Made by a program: the position numbers and the translations under genes. Positions 1 to 11,194 of a stretch of 64,000 bases of DNA are shown here, one piece after another; within the stretch, counting starts at the first letter, position 1; every line of letters begins with the position of its first letter. The stretch covers positions 90,303 through 154,302 of the forward strand of contig MU266372.1 of NCBI GenBank assembly GCA_021014945.1. The letters are read 5' to 3'. The notes under the pieces were generated by a model. It made no database searches and was not told where the DNA came from. It saw only the letters and a program-made list of their open reading frames with translations. The stretch is from Leucogyrophana mollusca. Its lineage: Eukaryota > Basidiomycota > Agaricomycetes > Boletales.

Positions 1-46
1 GCTGTTGATTGTCATGAGCACTATCCCTTAACGTCTACGTTACTAG

Positions 47-3000
47 TTCGTCGAAGAGCTCTTCCAACCGATACTTGTCCACTACCTGGAGTCGACGAGC
101 ATGCTTCAGAAGTTTTTGGCTGCTATTGTTGCGGAGGAATGGGCTCGTGCCTACGAAGCAACCTCCCCAGCCTCATCCATCATCGAGAAATTTCCCCTCG
201 CCCTGGAGCTCAGCACAAGGTCTTTGGCCTGGCTACAAGCCCCTCCTCCAACGGCTTACCACGAGATGGCTTTCACCCTCCACCGCATTCACGCCGAGTG
301 CTATTCGTTACTTCATTGTTTTGCGAGTGATTGCAAGATTCCGATCTCCCTGATACCACATCTCGGCAACGAAATTGATATCACTGGCACGAAACCGGGA
401 TCGTTCACCATCGAGACCGCTCAGGAAGCCGTGGGTCCTTTGTACGCCAAGCTCAAGGACAGTCTGGGCCGGACGAAGAAACGGGAGCTTGCGGTCATCA
501 GTGAGAAGCGTCAGAAGGTCGTGCTTAGCATCCAATATTACGCAGAGGCGAAGGCTCAGCACGACATACGAGTTTCAGCCGCATTCGCTGCTGCATTTGT
601 TGCGTTCAGAAGCACTCCAGATAAGGTCAGCCCAGTGGTGAAAGGGATCATGAACGGTATCAAGGTGGGTCCTACTTTGGCAGATCTGAGTGCATGTGGT
701 TAACCCCGTTCCGAACAGAGCGAAGAGAATCTCGACCTTCAGACTCGATCTGCTGTTGCGGTCGCGCTGTTTATCTCCTTCTGTGTTCAACATAATCTTC
801 CCCAGCCTCCTGACAAGATCGTAAAGAATCTATGCACATTTCTTTGTCAGGACACAGAACAGACTCCGACTTTTGCCTATAACCGCACTATCTACAAGGG
901 CATCCTTACTTTCCAGGCATTATCGAAAGTGGCGAGTGCGCGAAACGGCAAGGACATCCCAGATAAAGGTGACAGCCCGACGCTCGATGATGACGTTTCA
1001 AAAGCACGTTTGTCCAGAAGAGGAGCAGGCCTTGCGTTTGATCAACTCTCTGAAAAGTTTGGACCGCAGCTCCTTCAAGCCATTCCGAAGATGTGGCATT
1101 CAATGGCGGGTGGCTTATTGAGCGCATGTAGTTCTGGTATGTCGACCCAGTGTGAATGTATGGATAGGGTCTCACAATGTTGGTTAGATTCACCGAAAGA
1201 CGCTGATACTCTCATGGACAAACAATACGGCCAGGACGTCATCGATTCCCTCAGTGTCCTCGAGGCTGTTGCGCCAACGCTTCATGCCGATCTCTGGCCC
1301 AAATTAGCCGAGCTGTTTCCAGTGATGACCGTTGCACTGCGAAGCCGATATGCGATCATCCGCCAGTCCGCTGCGAGGTGTTTTGCGACGATTTGCAATG
1401 TTATGACTTCTGACGCTATGCTGTTTGTTATCGAGAACATTATTCCGCTACTCGGTGACCCTGTGGTGTTATCAAATAGACAAGGAGCAGCGGAGGTGAT
1501 ATACCGTTAGCGTTTCATCATATTAACTCTCTTGGACTGGGCTAATCGAGCCCCACAGATATCGTGCAGACCCTCGATATCAAGGCGCTTCCGTATGTCA
1601 TCTTTATGGTTGTCCCTGTCCTGGGTCGTATGAGTGACTCAGATGACGACATACGGTCGACGGCCACAAACACTTTCGCCTCATTAGTGAAGATGGTACC
1701 TTTGGAGGTGAATGTTTCTCAAACATCACATCCGTGCTGTATGTTGACCCAAATCCATAGGCTGGTTTACCTGACCCCCCAGGCTTCCCTGACGAACTCC
1801 TCAAACGTCGAGAAACTGAGCGCCAGTTCCTCACTCAGCTACTGGATGGCAGTAAAGTCGAACAGTACACGATCACGGTGCCTATCAACGCTGAGCTTCG
1901 GAAGTATCAACAAGACGGTGTGAACTGGCTGGCATTCTTGGCGAAGTATCAGCTTCATGGCATACTTTGTGATGGTAAGCTTTGTGACACTTCTGTCTCT
2001 ACTCGTCGCTGATTACGTTCTCGTTAGATATGGGTCTCGGAAAGACACTTCAATCGATTTGCATCTTAGCTAGCAAGCATGCCGAGAGAGCCCGGAAGTA
2101 CGAAGAAACGAAGTCGCCCGACGCCGTTCACCTGCCATCCCTCATCGTCTGCCCCCCGACACTTACGGGCCATTGGTATTACGAAATTCAGAAGTACGCC
2201 GACAACTTAAGACCCATCCTTTACACTGGCAACTCCAAAGAACGAGCGCGGATACTCACCAAATTGGCCAAGAAAGATGTGGTGATCACGTCTTACGAGG
2301 TGGTACGAAATGACATATCAAGCTTGGAGGACATCAACTGGCTCTACTGCATCCTTGACGAGGGTCATGTCATCAAGAATGCGAAGACGAAATTAACGAA
2401 GGCTGTAAAATCCATACAAGCACAACATCGCCTCATTCTTTCCGGCACTCCTATCCAGAATAATGTGCTGGAGCTTTGGAGTCTCTTCGACTTTTTGATG
2501 CCGGGGTTCTTGGGCACGGAGGCATTATTCAACGAGCGCTTCAGCAAGCCTATTCTTTCCAACCGTGATGGTAAAGCAAAGACGGGTGAAGCTGGTGAGC
2601 AGCCATATGCTACCCGAGTGTCCTCGGCTAACATGAATACATGCCCCCAGCGGCTCTTGCTTTGGAGGCACTCCACAAACAAGTTCTTCCTTTCTTGCTC
2701 CGTCGGCTGAAAGAGGACGTCTTGAACGATCTCCCTCCCAAAATTATTCAAGATTATTATTGCGAGCTCTCTGAACTCCAGAAGACATTATATGACGACT
2801 TCGGCAAGTCACAGGCCAAGACCGAAGCGGAAGACGTTATCCAGTCAGCTACCCAGTCATCGTCGAAGGAAGGGGGGCAGCAACATGTGTTCCAGTCACT
2901 ACAATACCTTCGAAAGCTTTGTAATCACCCTTCACTCGTCCTGAAGAGCGACGCGAAATCGATCACGGCAGCGCTAGAAAAGGCGGGTTCCAAGGCTGGT

Positions 3001-3887
3001 AGCCTGAGTGAGATCCACCATGCTCCCAAGCTGCTCGCTCTTCGGTAAGTTTCCAGGCATTTCGTCGTGTGCATAGTAGTTCTGATTTCTGGGTCGAAGA
3101 CAACTTCTCACGGATTGTGGCATTGGATCCAACCCTGGCATTACAGCTGATGCCGGAAAGATCGAAGCCACGGACTCTGTTTCGGAGTCCACTGGGGCCT
3201 TCTCCCAGCACCGCGCTCTCATTTTCTGTCAGATGAAACAGATGCTGGACATCATAGAAAACGACTTGTTCAAACAGCACATGCCATCCGTGACCTACAT
3301 GCGCCTCGACGGAGGAACCGACCCTAACAAACGACACGCCATCGTACAGACCTTCAATGCTGACCCTAGTATAGACTGCCTGCTGTTGACGACTCACGTT
3401 GGAGGCCTTGGTCTCACGCTAACGGGCGCCGATACCGTGATTTTTGTCGAGCATGACTGGAATCCTATGAAGGATCTTCAAGCCATGGATCGAGCTCATC
3501 GTATCGGACAGAAGAAGGTCGTCAATGTCTACCGTCTGATCACAAAGGGTACTTTAGAAGAAAAGATTATGGGGTAAGAACTCCATCCGCACTTGCATTC
3601 TTCAGTTTCTCATAGTTCCTCGCAGATTACAACGATTCAAGCTGAACATTGCCAACTCGGTGGTGACGCAGCAGAATTCCGGTCTGGCGTCTATGGACAC
3701 TGATCTCGTCCTCGACCTCTTCAAACGGACCACTGACGATGAAGACGCGGCAGCAAAGAAGAAGGCAAAAGAAGCTTCTGGTCCTGTCACTCAGAAGAAT
3801 GTTCTTCAAGGTCTCGAAGATTTACCTGCAGAAGAGGAGTACGAGGGTCTTGACTTGTCCAGTTTCATGGGTTCCTTGGGGATGTGA
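47..3887 (+). CDS. MOT1: TATA-binding protein-associated factor MOT1/BTAF1 (Swi2/Snf2 ATPase), 5' partial
   Basis: Removes TBP from DNA using ATP and so redistributes it between promoters in the nucleus. The window opens inside an intron (acceptor TAG at 44-46), so the N-terminal third lies outside. The visible part begins with helical HEAT-type sequence and the MOT1-specific middle region (about 47-1930). The ATPase follows: motif I 'DMGLGKT' (intron inside, near 2030), motif II 'DEGH' as is characteristic of MOT1 (near 2353), motif III 'LSGTPIQNN', and the C-terminal lobe with 'LTTHVGGLGLTLTGADTV' and 'DRAHRIGQKK'. The protein ends in an acidic tail, 'SSFMGSLGM', stop at 3885-3887. Introns are short and GT-AG, for example 668-719, 1509-1560 and 1977-2027. 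All helicase motifs are intact. The identification is secure; only exact exon edges are by eye. Confidence 0.95.
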
Positions 3888-4109
3888 AGTTATGTTTTTC
3901 CACATTGTCTTTGGTTTCGCTTTCGACGTGATTACATATGTTGCACCTACTGTACTGATACACCGCACTAATGTATAATGTAGACTACACGTAGAGATTT
4001 CTTGAGATGCAGTAGAGAACCCAAATTAAATATGCACCATTCACGAAACGACCAATGATTCGGAACTTGTCTCTTGACGTTCTGCCACATCCACACCCAG
4101 ATCGTCCAC

Positions 4110-5438
4110 ATGTCTGCAATATCGGGGATTGGCCTCTCGCCTGAGCTAACCAAAGCATTTTCTTCCGCTGTCGAAACGAAGGATGTTCGATTCATCAAGG
4201 TCGTGATTCAGAACGGTCTCTACCCTTGTTGATTCGGTCGAAACGCTTGATCTCATTCACCGCCCAGAATCGCTCGTGCCAGTCACTGCTTTGAACGTTT
4301 CTGGATCATTGGATGAAGATCTGATTCACTTGCAAGATATTCTGGAGGAGAACGAACCCGCTTACATCTTGACACGGCTAGATGAACCTTCATCGGAATG
4401 GCTCGCTATAAACTATGTCCCAGAGTCCGCAAGAGTTAGAGACAAGGCAAGCTCCACGCGTGATCAGTCGCAGAGTATGCCGCTGATCCTGCCAAGATAG
4501 ATGCTCTACGCGTCCACGCGCAACGCTTTGACGAAATCGCTTGGATCTGCGGTCTTCACCGACTCGCTTTTTGCCACCTCTAAGTCGGATCTCACATCAG
4601 AATCTTACGCAGCTCATAAACGACATGCGGCTGCCCCGAGGCCATTGAGCTCGAGAGAGCAGGAAATGGCTGACATCAGGACGGCAGAACGAGAGGCCGG
4701 ATTCGCTTACGAGGGTAGCAGAGGGAGGCAGAATCATCTTGGTACGGGGGTGGTAGGGCTGCCCTGGTCCACCGAGGTCGAAGATGCCGTTAAAAACCTA
4801 GGAACGAGCGATGGCAACTGTCTTGTGACTATCGTATGTGCATTTATCTGCGCACTTAGGCTACTGGTATGTCACTAACAGAAACCCAGAAAATCGATCC
4901 ATCGTCAGAATGCCTTGTGTTGGACTCCGTCGCTGACATTCATGTTGACCAGCTAGGATCGAGTCTTCCTGCATCGGAACCCTGTAAGCACCCGATCGTG
5001 TTTTCTGCAACACCGATCAGATGAACGTCTCACCCAGGTTACGCGTTTTTCGCGTGGTCGAACAGCCCTTCGTCCAGTGGAAAAGACATCGGTGAGTAAT
5101 GGTCGACTTGTTCTGGCTGCTATTTTTCACCGGGACACGATCTTCTAGTTTTCGTTTACTCCTGTCCGAGTTCGTCACCTGTCAAGCACAGGATGGTCTA
5201 TTCTTCCGGTGCCTCGTCTGTGTTCCAGTCAGCGAAGGCGATTTTCACAGACCAAAGCTCCAGCTTTTCCCTTGCTTCTAAGAAGATTGAAACTTCAGAC
5301 CCGAAAGAGCTCGACGAGGCATATCTTAAGTCCGAACTCGGCTTTGGTGTGACTGGGACGAGCAACAATACCGCGCCTTCGGATGATACCGCGAAGCCAG
5401 CTTTTGCCAGGCCGAAAGGTCCGGGTAGAAGACGGTGA
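4110..5438 (+). CDS. TWF1: Twinfilin (actin monomer-binding, two ADF-H domains)
   Basis: Sequesters ADP-actin monomers and caps filament barbed ends in the cytoplasm. The start ATG at 4110 gives 'MSAISGIGLSPELTKAF', the typical opening of the first ADF-homology domain. Hallmarks are 'EPAYILTRLDEPSSEWL', then 'YVPESARVRDK' joined to 'MLYASTRNALTKSLG' across an intron. That intron (4447-4500) begins with GC rather than GT and ends TAG. The second ADF-H domain starts after a linker around 4740 and is cut by several further small introns to about 5300. The tail is basic and proline-rich, 'KPAFARPKGPGRRR', stop TGA at 5436-5438, as in fungal twinfilins. The start lies 222 bp after the MOT1 stop on the same strand. 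Middle exon boundaries (4830-5290) are approximate. Confidence 0.88.
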
Positions 5439-5798
5439 GTTGGATCCCGTGCTTGTAATGGGGGTGACGAACGCTATGCAACCTGGATTCTGTACTTTAC
5501 TCTGTATACGTTCGTATGTCAATCGATACGATGTTCTTGCAGTCGATGCCTTCTTCCGTGAGCCAGTCTAATGCATCATGCCGTGATTTTGTCCGGCTGG
5601 GGCCGCTGGGAAGCGGATGCCCGACGCTTGCTTGAGGGCGCGGATGAGGTCCGAAGACACGGTCGAGGTCTTCCACGCTCAATCTTGTGACCATTTCTCT
5701 ATCTTGCTATCGAGGATTATAAGTGCGGACGCTTCAAGATTTAGCAGCCCAAGCCAGTCCTTGAACTTGGACCAGTGACAGCTCTCAACAGACCCGAC
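5439..5798. other. Intergenic stretch, twinfilin 3' end to first SCOT gene
   Basis: No coding signal was found here. It should hold the twinfilin 3' UTR and the promoter of the first SCOT gene, whose TATA-like hexamer is listed separately. Confidence 0.5.
5718..5723 (+). promoter_or_regulatory. TATA-like box of first SCOT gene
   Basis: TATAAG lies 81 bp before the ATG at 5799. The second SCOT copy has a TATAAAT at the same 81-bp distance, which supports both the promoter call and the start codons. Confidence 0.45.
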
Positions 5799-7955
5799 AT
5801 GCTGGTGGCACGACTTTCAAGAGCTGTGCTTGCGCCAGTTCTGCGTGACGCTCACATACGTTGGTCACCGACAACGATCACCATCCGGCAATATAGCACC
5901 CCAACCGACCTCCCTGTTCCTAACAAGAAGAAAGTCTGGGAGTCTGCGGACGAGGCGGTCAAGGATGTCAAATCGGGGGATGTACTCCTGTGTGGTGGTG
6001 AGTGATGTTTGTAGTCCAGCAGCTGGCTGTAGAGTCGCTTCATTTCGTTGCTTTGTCCAGGTTTTGGTCTTGCTGGTGTGCCAGGTGAGATTCCCGGGAC
6101 TTCATGTGAACCACACTCAACGAATATCGTAGACACGCTTTTGGCCGCGTTGACCCGGAGGAAGGAAGTTACCCAGCTGACGGCGGTCTCAAATAATGCA
6201 GGCGCGGGGGACTCAGGTCTAGGTACTTACACACCATTTTCCTGACGCAGTGTTCTTTACACGTTGCGCAACAGGGAAGCTTTTCAACAGCAAGCAAATT
6301 GACAAGATCATCGCTTCCTACCCTGGGGGGTGAGTTATATCCAAACTTATGCCGTAGGCGTGATGATAAAGTGACTCCCGGCTCGAAGTAACAAGGTTTT
6401 CGAAGCACTGTATCTCAAGGGCGAGATATCATTGGAACTGTGTCCACAGGGTACTCTAGTGGAAAGGTTACGCGCTCATGCAGCAGGCATACCCGCATTC
6501 TTCACCCCTACAGGAGCATCGACTGCAGTTGAGGATGGATTGATTCCCGTTCGGTACAACAAAGGAGGATTTACTAATGGCATCATGATTCCGGGTATCA
6601 AGAAAGAAGCAAGGGAGTTTGGAGGCCGACGTTTTGTCATGGAGCCTAGCATCGCTGGAGATGTCGCATTCATCAGAGCGTGGAAAGTCGATGAGGTAGG
6701 GAATTGCGTATTCCGGTGAGTGTTTCGTTGATGTGGGGCTGATCACTATTTAACATGGTGGTGTCCTATACAGGTACGCGCAAAATAATTTCGGCACGGT
6801 AATGGGGAAGAATGCGAAGCTCACCATTGTAGAAGTGAGCAGTCGTTTTTTGAATGACGACATCGAACTCAGCTTTCTATCAGGCGGACCACATCGTACC
6901 AACTGGCTCTCTATCTCCTAACGCCATCCATCTTCCCGGTATCTACGTGGACCGTATTGTACCGGCCACGGAGCCCAAGCGGATCGAGTATACCACGCTA
7001 GCCTCAACTGCATCTGACGAAAGCTCCTCTCTAACTCCTGAGAAGGCCGCCGCCAAGGAACAGCGACACCGAATTGCGAAGCGTGCGGCCAAAGAGATCA
7101 AGGATGGATTCTATGTGAATCTTGGTATTGGTATGCCCACTCTAGTGCCGGAGCACTTGGAACCTGGCGTACGGGTTTGGCTCCAGAGCGAAAACGGAAT
7201 TCTCGGTATGGGCCCCTACCCCACGGAAGCAGAGCTTGACCCGTGAGTTGATACACATAGCTTCTCGCATCGTCTTGACTCCCGTCTTTCTTATGCAGAG
7301 ATATCATCAACGCGGGAAAGGAGACTGTGACCTTGCTACCAGGCGCTTCTATCTTTGGTATGTTCTGGAATGCAAAGCGACGGAAGCTGTGATCTTTATG
7401 CTGCGCATAGACTCCAGCGAGTCCTTCGCTATGATCCGGGGTGGTCATATCGACGTTGCTATCCTTGGGGTACGAATATTCTCCGTCAACGCTTATTTCC
7501 TGAATCATCATCTGACTGACTCTCGCATACCAGGCCATGCAAGTTTCTCAGGCTGGTGACATAGCGAACTTCATGATCCCCGGAAAATTGGTGAAAGGTA
7601 CGACCTTTTAGACGTCCGCCTTACTCGGTGCCTCTCCTTTTTCTCACCATCCCCGTGCTTCACAGGGATTGGTGGAGCTATGGATCTCGTCTCTAACCCA
7701 GACAAGACTAAGGTCATCGTGGTCATGGAACACTGTGCGAAGGACGGAAGCCCCAAGATCCTCAAAGAGTGCAGTCTGCCATTGACGGGAGCCCGAACTG
7801 TCAGCCAGATTATCACAGAATTGGCCGTCTTCGACGTTGACCGCAAGAATGGCGAGTTGGAACTTGTTGAGCTTCAAGAGGGAGTGACCCTTGAGGAGCT
7901 AAAAGCGAAGACTGGCTGTGGATTCAAGGTGAGGAGGGATATGAGCAAGCTTTGA
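5799..7955 (+). CDS. Succinyl-CoA:3-ketoacid-CoA transferase, mitochondrial (copy A)
   Basis: Transfers CoA from succinyl-CoA to acetoacetate (EC 2.8.3.5), linking ketone-body use to the TCA cycle in the mitochondrial matrix. The N-terminus ([20 protein letters not shown]) is basic, rich in Arg/Leu/Ala and free of acidic residues until D17, as expected of a transit peptide. The alpha half holds the glycine loop 'GGFGLAGVP', split over a 24-nt micro-exon (6061-6084), and 'VSNNAG'. The beta half holds '[11 protein letters not shown]' and '[12 protein letters not shown]', where the Glu of SENG is the catalytic residue. The end is '[10 protein letters not shown]', stop at 7953-7955. About nine introns of 50-70 nt interrupt the gene. 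It is followed head-to-tail by a paralogue at 8663. An in-frame GTG upstream (5775) is not a likely start; the ATG at 5799 matches the TATA spacing. Confidence 0.94.
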
Positions 7956-8662
7956 TCATGACTCTAGGTCTTCGGGACAATGGGCGGCTTCCCGATGGGC
8001 CTATTCAAGTTATTGATACCATGATTCGAGATAATTCGACTCTCGGCAACCATGTGCAGTATTAGCAATTGTATGTATCATTTTGCAGATCTACTTGGAA
8101 CTGTGGCAAGCGGTGAGCCTACGGCTCCACGGGCCCGCGTCATTCAAGTTTCTTCTATCCATTCCGCCCGGCGAGCTATTTATTACAGGGGTGATCTTTT
8201 ATCAGTTGTGAGTGCTTTGGTCCCGACGTCCTCTCACTGGCTTTGCAGCTTACTCGCACGCCTTTGGCAGGTGAGAAGGTGCGCCGAGTACCACGTGGAT
8301 GAGATCTACCCACCCGGCATCTCGCGGCACGCTTTCGGCAACGATGTGCGATAGGAAGGCAGACTCTGAGCCTCCAGCCGTGACCTGGGTGAAAGATACT
8401 AACTGGAGGCCGCTCTTGCCTTGTGTTCTTTCCCCACAACGTCGACATCAGAATTGACGCGGCAGATCCTAGGGAACCCTTATCCCACGGTGGGCCACCT
8501 GTGCTCTATATCCTTCTTCAGGTCGGCACAGTGTAGCCTGAGAGTTGGTTGAACGGCCGGGATGGCTGTCGGTGGACAAGGTATAAATTTGCCAAGGGGT
8601 ATCGATGCAGATGCTTCGATCCTCCAACTTCTGTTTATTCGTGAACTTCCACACTCTTTCTC
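7956..8662. other. Intergenic stretch between the SCOT copies
   Basis: No convincing coding sequence. It presumably holds the 3' UTR of copy A and the promoter of copy B. I saw no transposon remnant that would explain the duplication. Confidence 0.5.
8582..8588 (+). promoter_or_regulatory. TATA box of second SCOT gene
   Basis: TATAAAT lies 81 bp upstream of the ATG at 8663, the same spacing as in the first copy. Confidence 0.5.
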
Positions 8663-10776
8663 ATGTCCTCCACGATGCTCCTACCAAAAACCAGCCCTCG
8701 AGCTGCCCTCCGGTCGAGAACATTCGCACTCCATGTCCGTATAAGACATTACAGCGTCGCTGGGCAGGCTCCAAAGAAACGCAAAGTGTGGGATTCAGTA
8801 GATGAGGCTGTTGCAGATGTTAAGTCGGGGGATATCCTCCTGAGTGGAGGTGCGTAGCTAAGTAGATTTCGATGGATGGATGAGTGACATTCACTGGCCA
8901 ACCTAGGCTTTGGATTGTGCGGAACCCCTGGTGAGTCCTACCCTACGCGTTGACGGCACACCTAGCTGAGCTTGTTATAGAAACTCTGATTTCTGCCCTT
9001 GCAAGGAGGACAGGAGTACATGGTCTCACTGCTGTCTCGAATAACGCCGGCTCTGGCGATGGTGGTCTCGGTGAGTTTGTTGCATAATGCGCGACGGCGT
9101 GTTCTCATTGAACGCAGTCAAAATGCTCCGGGCCAGACAGCTCGACAAGCTCGTCATATCATATCTTGGGGGGTAGGTCCGATTTAACTCCCCTGAGAGT
9201 TTAGTACTCACCAGCAAACCCCTATCTCCAGCAACAAGTACCTCGAGCAGATGTACCTTGATGGTGGAATGTCCCTGGAGCTTGTTCCCCAAGGCACCCT
9301 CGTCGAACGTATGCGGGCCCACGCAGCTGGTATACCCGCCTTTTACACTCCAACGGGTGCCTCGACAACTGTCGAAACTGGTGGGATACCGATACGGTTC
9401 AAAGAGGGTGGTTTCAAGGATGGCGTCAAGATTCCGGGGAACAAAAAGGAATTTAGGGAGTTCAATGGCAAGCGATATGTCATGGAACCTGCCATCGCTG
9501 GAGATGTCGCATTCATTCATGCTTGGAAAGCGGATGAAGTGGGCAATCTAGTATTCAGGTAGCTCGTTGTCGTTCTCTTTCGCTGTGCACGTCACCGATA
9601 TGTTCCGCCCCATTTAGGTACACGGCGAATAACTACAACGCAGTGATGGCTAGAAACGCCAAGCTAACGATCGTAGAGGTGGGTACAGGACAGCTACTAG
9701 CTCATCCGTGTCTAAGCATCATCGTAGGCCGAAGAGATCGTCCCAATAGGCTCTCTGTCGCCTAACGCCATCCACGTCCCAGGGATATTCGTCGATCGCA
9801 TCGTCCAGGCAACTGAGCCAAAGCCGTTCGAGATTTTGGCGATCGCTCCCGAAGAAGCACAAGAAGGGCAGCCACCACCAGTCATGAAGCCCAGCGAGGC
9901 TATGCGTCGCCGGGTAGCGAAGCGAGCTGCGCAGGAGCTCGAGGACGGTTTCTACGTTAACCTTGGTGTTGGGATACCCACTCTCGTCACGGAGTACTTG
10001 CGTCCTGACGTGAAAATCTGGCTGCAAAGCGAGAACGGAATTCTCGGAATGGGACCATTCCCCACAGCAGAACGAGCTGACCCGTGAGCAGGACGCTTTC
10101 TTGCTCTGCCTGAACGTTGATGCTTACTCGATATATAGCGATATCACGAATGCGGGCAAGGAAACTGTTTCGCTATTGCCCGGTGCTGCGGTTTTCGGTG
10201 AAGTTCAACTAAGCCTGACGACCGAATTTTGTTTGACATTCCAATTTCAGACTCGAGCGACTCGTTTGGTATGATTCGTGGTGGTCACATCGACGTAGCA
10301 ATCCTCGGCGTACGTATCTCGTTTCCACCCTTGAGCGTGCGAACTGATTGACATTGATGCACCATGACAGGCTATGCAAGTGTCTCAAGCCGGTGATATC
10401 GCAAACTTCATGATTCCGGGAAAATTAGTGAAAGGTTCGATCATCCCGGCAAATCAGATCAAAAGTGAAACTCACTCTTTGCTTAGGTATCGGTGGTGCT
10501 ATGGATCTCGTGTCAAATCCCGACAAGACGAAGGTTATTGTTGCGATGGAGCACTGCGCAAAGGATGGCAGCCCAAAAATACGCAAGGAGTGTTCGCTGC
10601 CGCTGACAGGAGCTCGGACGGTCAGCCAGATTATCACAGACTTAGCTGTCTTCAACGTGGATCGTGTGGCAGGAGAGCTGGAGCTCATCGAGGTTGCCCC
10701 TGGTGTGACTGTAGAGGAAGTCAAGGCAAAGACCGCCTGCGACTTCAAAATATCAGCCTCGTTGGGGCAAATGTAA
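8663..10776 (+). CDS. Succinyl-CoA:3-ketoacid-CoA transferase, mitochondrial (copy B, tandem paralogue)
   Basis: Same reaction as its upstream neighbour (EC 2.8.3.5). The N-terminus has many Arg/Ser and no acidic residues for about 35 residues ('[19 protein letters not shown]'), a good mitochondrial transit peptide unlike that of copy A. The alpha half has 'GGFGLCGTP' with its 24-nt micro-exon (8907-8930) at the homologous place. The beta half has '[12 protein letters not shown]' and '[14 protein letters not shown]' with the catalytic Glu intact. The C-terminus ends 'SASLGQM', stop 10774-10776. Intron positions match copy A wherever I compared them, so this is a DNA-level tandem duplication rather than a retrocopy. 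The catalytic core is strongly conserved while transit peptide, linker (around 9840) and C-terminal tail have diverged, so both copies look functional. Confidence 0.94.
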
Positions 10777-11194
10777 GATTTTGTATTATCGAAGGCCGTT
10801 TTCCGTTACGCGTTTATCGCTTGTACCACTTATCTACATATTCCCACCAATGCATTGTGTTACGAGGGTTCGTTTCACGATACCGGCCGCGATGCCGGCG
10901 TCGTGGAGCAGCAGGAAAATTCACTGGGTATCCTGACCAATCGTGAGGTGTTTCCGGTGACGAATGGGCTATTTTGTGGAGATTTTTTGTGATTGGCGCC
11001 GGCGTATCATAGTGGATGAGAGAGAAAGAAGCGGATAGCTGGCATTGAGCTGGCACCTTGTGTAAGGGCGCGAGTGGCGCTGCGCTGGAAATAGCAATGA
11101 AAATCAAAGTTGCCGCTGTCTCTTTACCCTTACCTTTTAGCCACCGACAACAATACGCAACGGACCTAAGGGTTCGTCTTCAACCGCGCCAACT
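10777..11194. other. Intergenic stretch, SCOT copy B to KNR4
   Basis: No gene recognised. A purine-rich segment around 11010-11100 probably belongs to the KNR4 promoter and 5' UTR. Confidence 0.45.
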
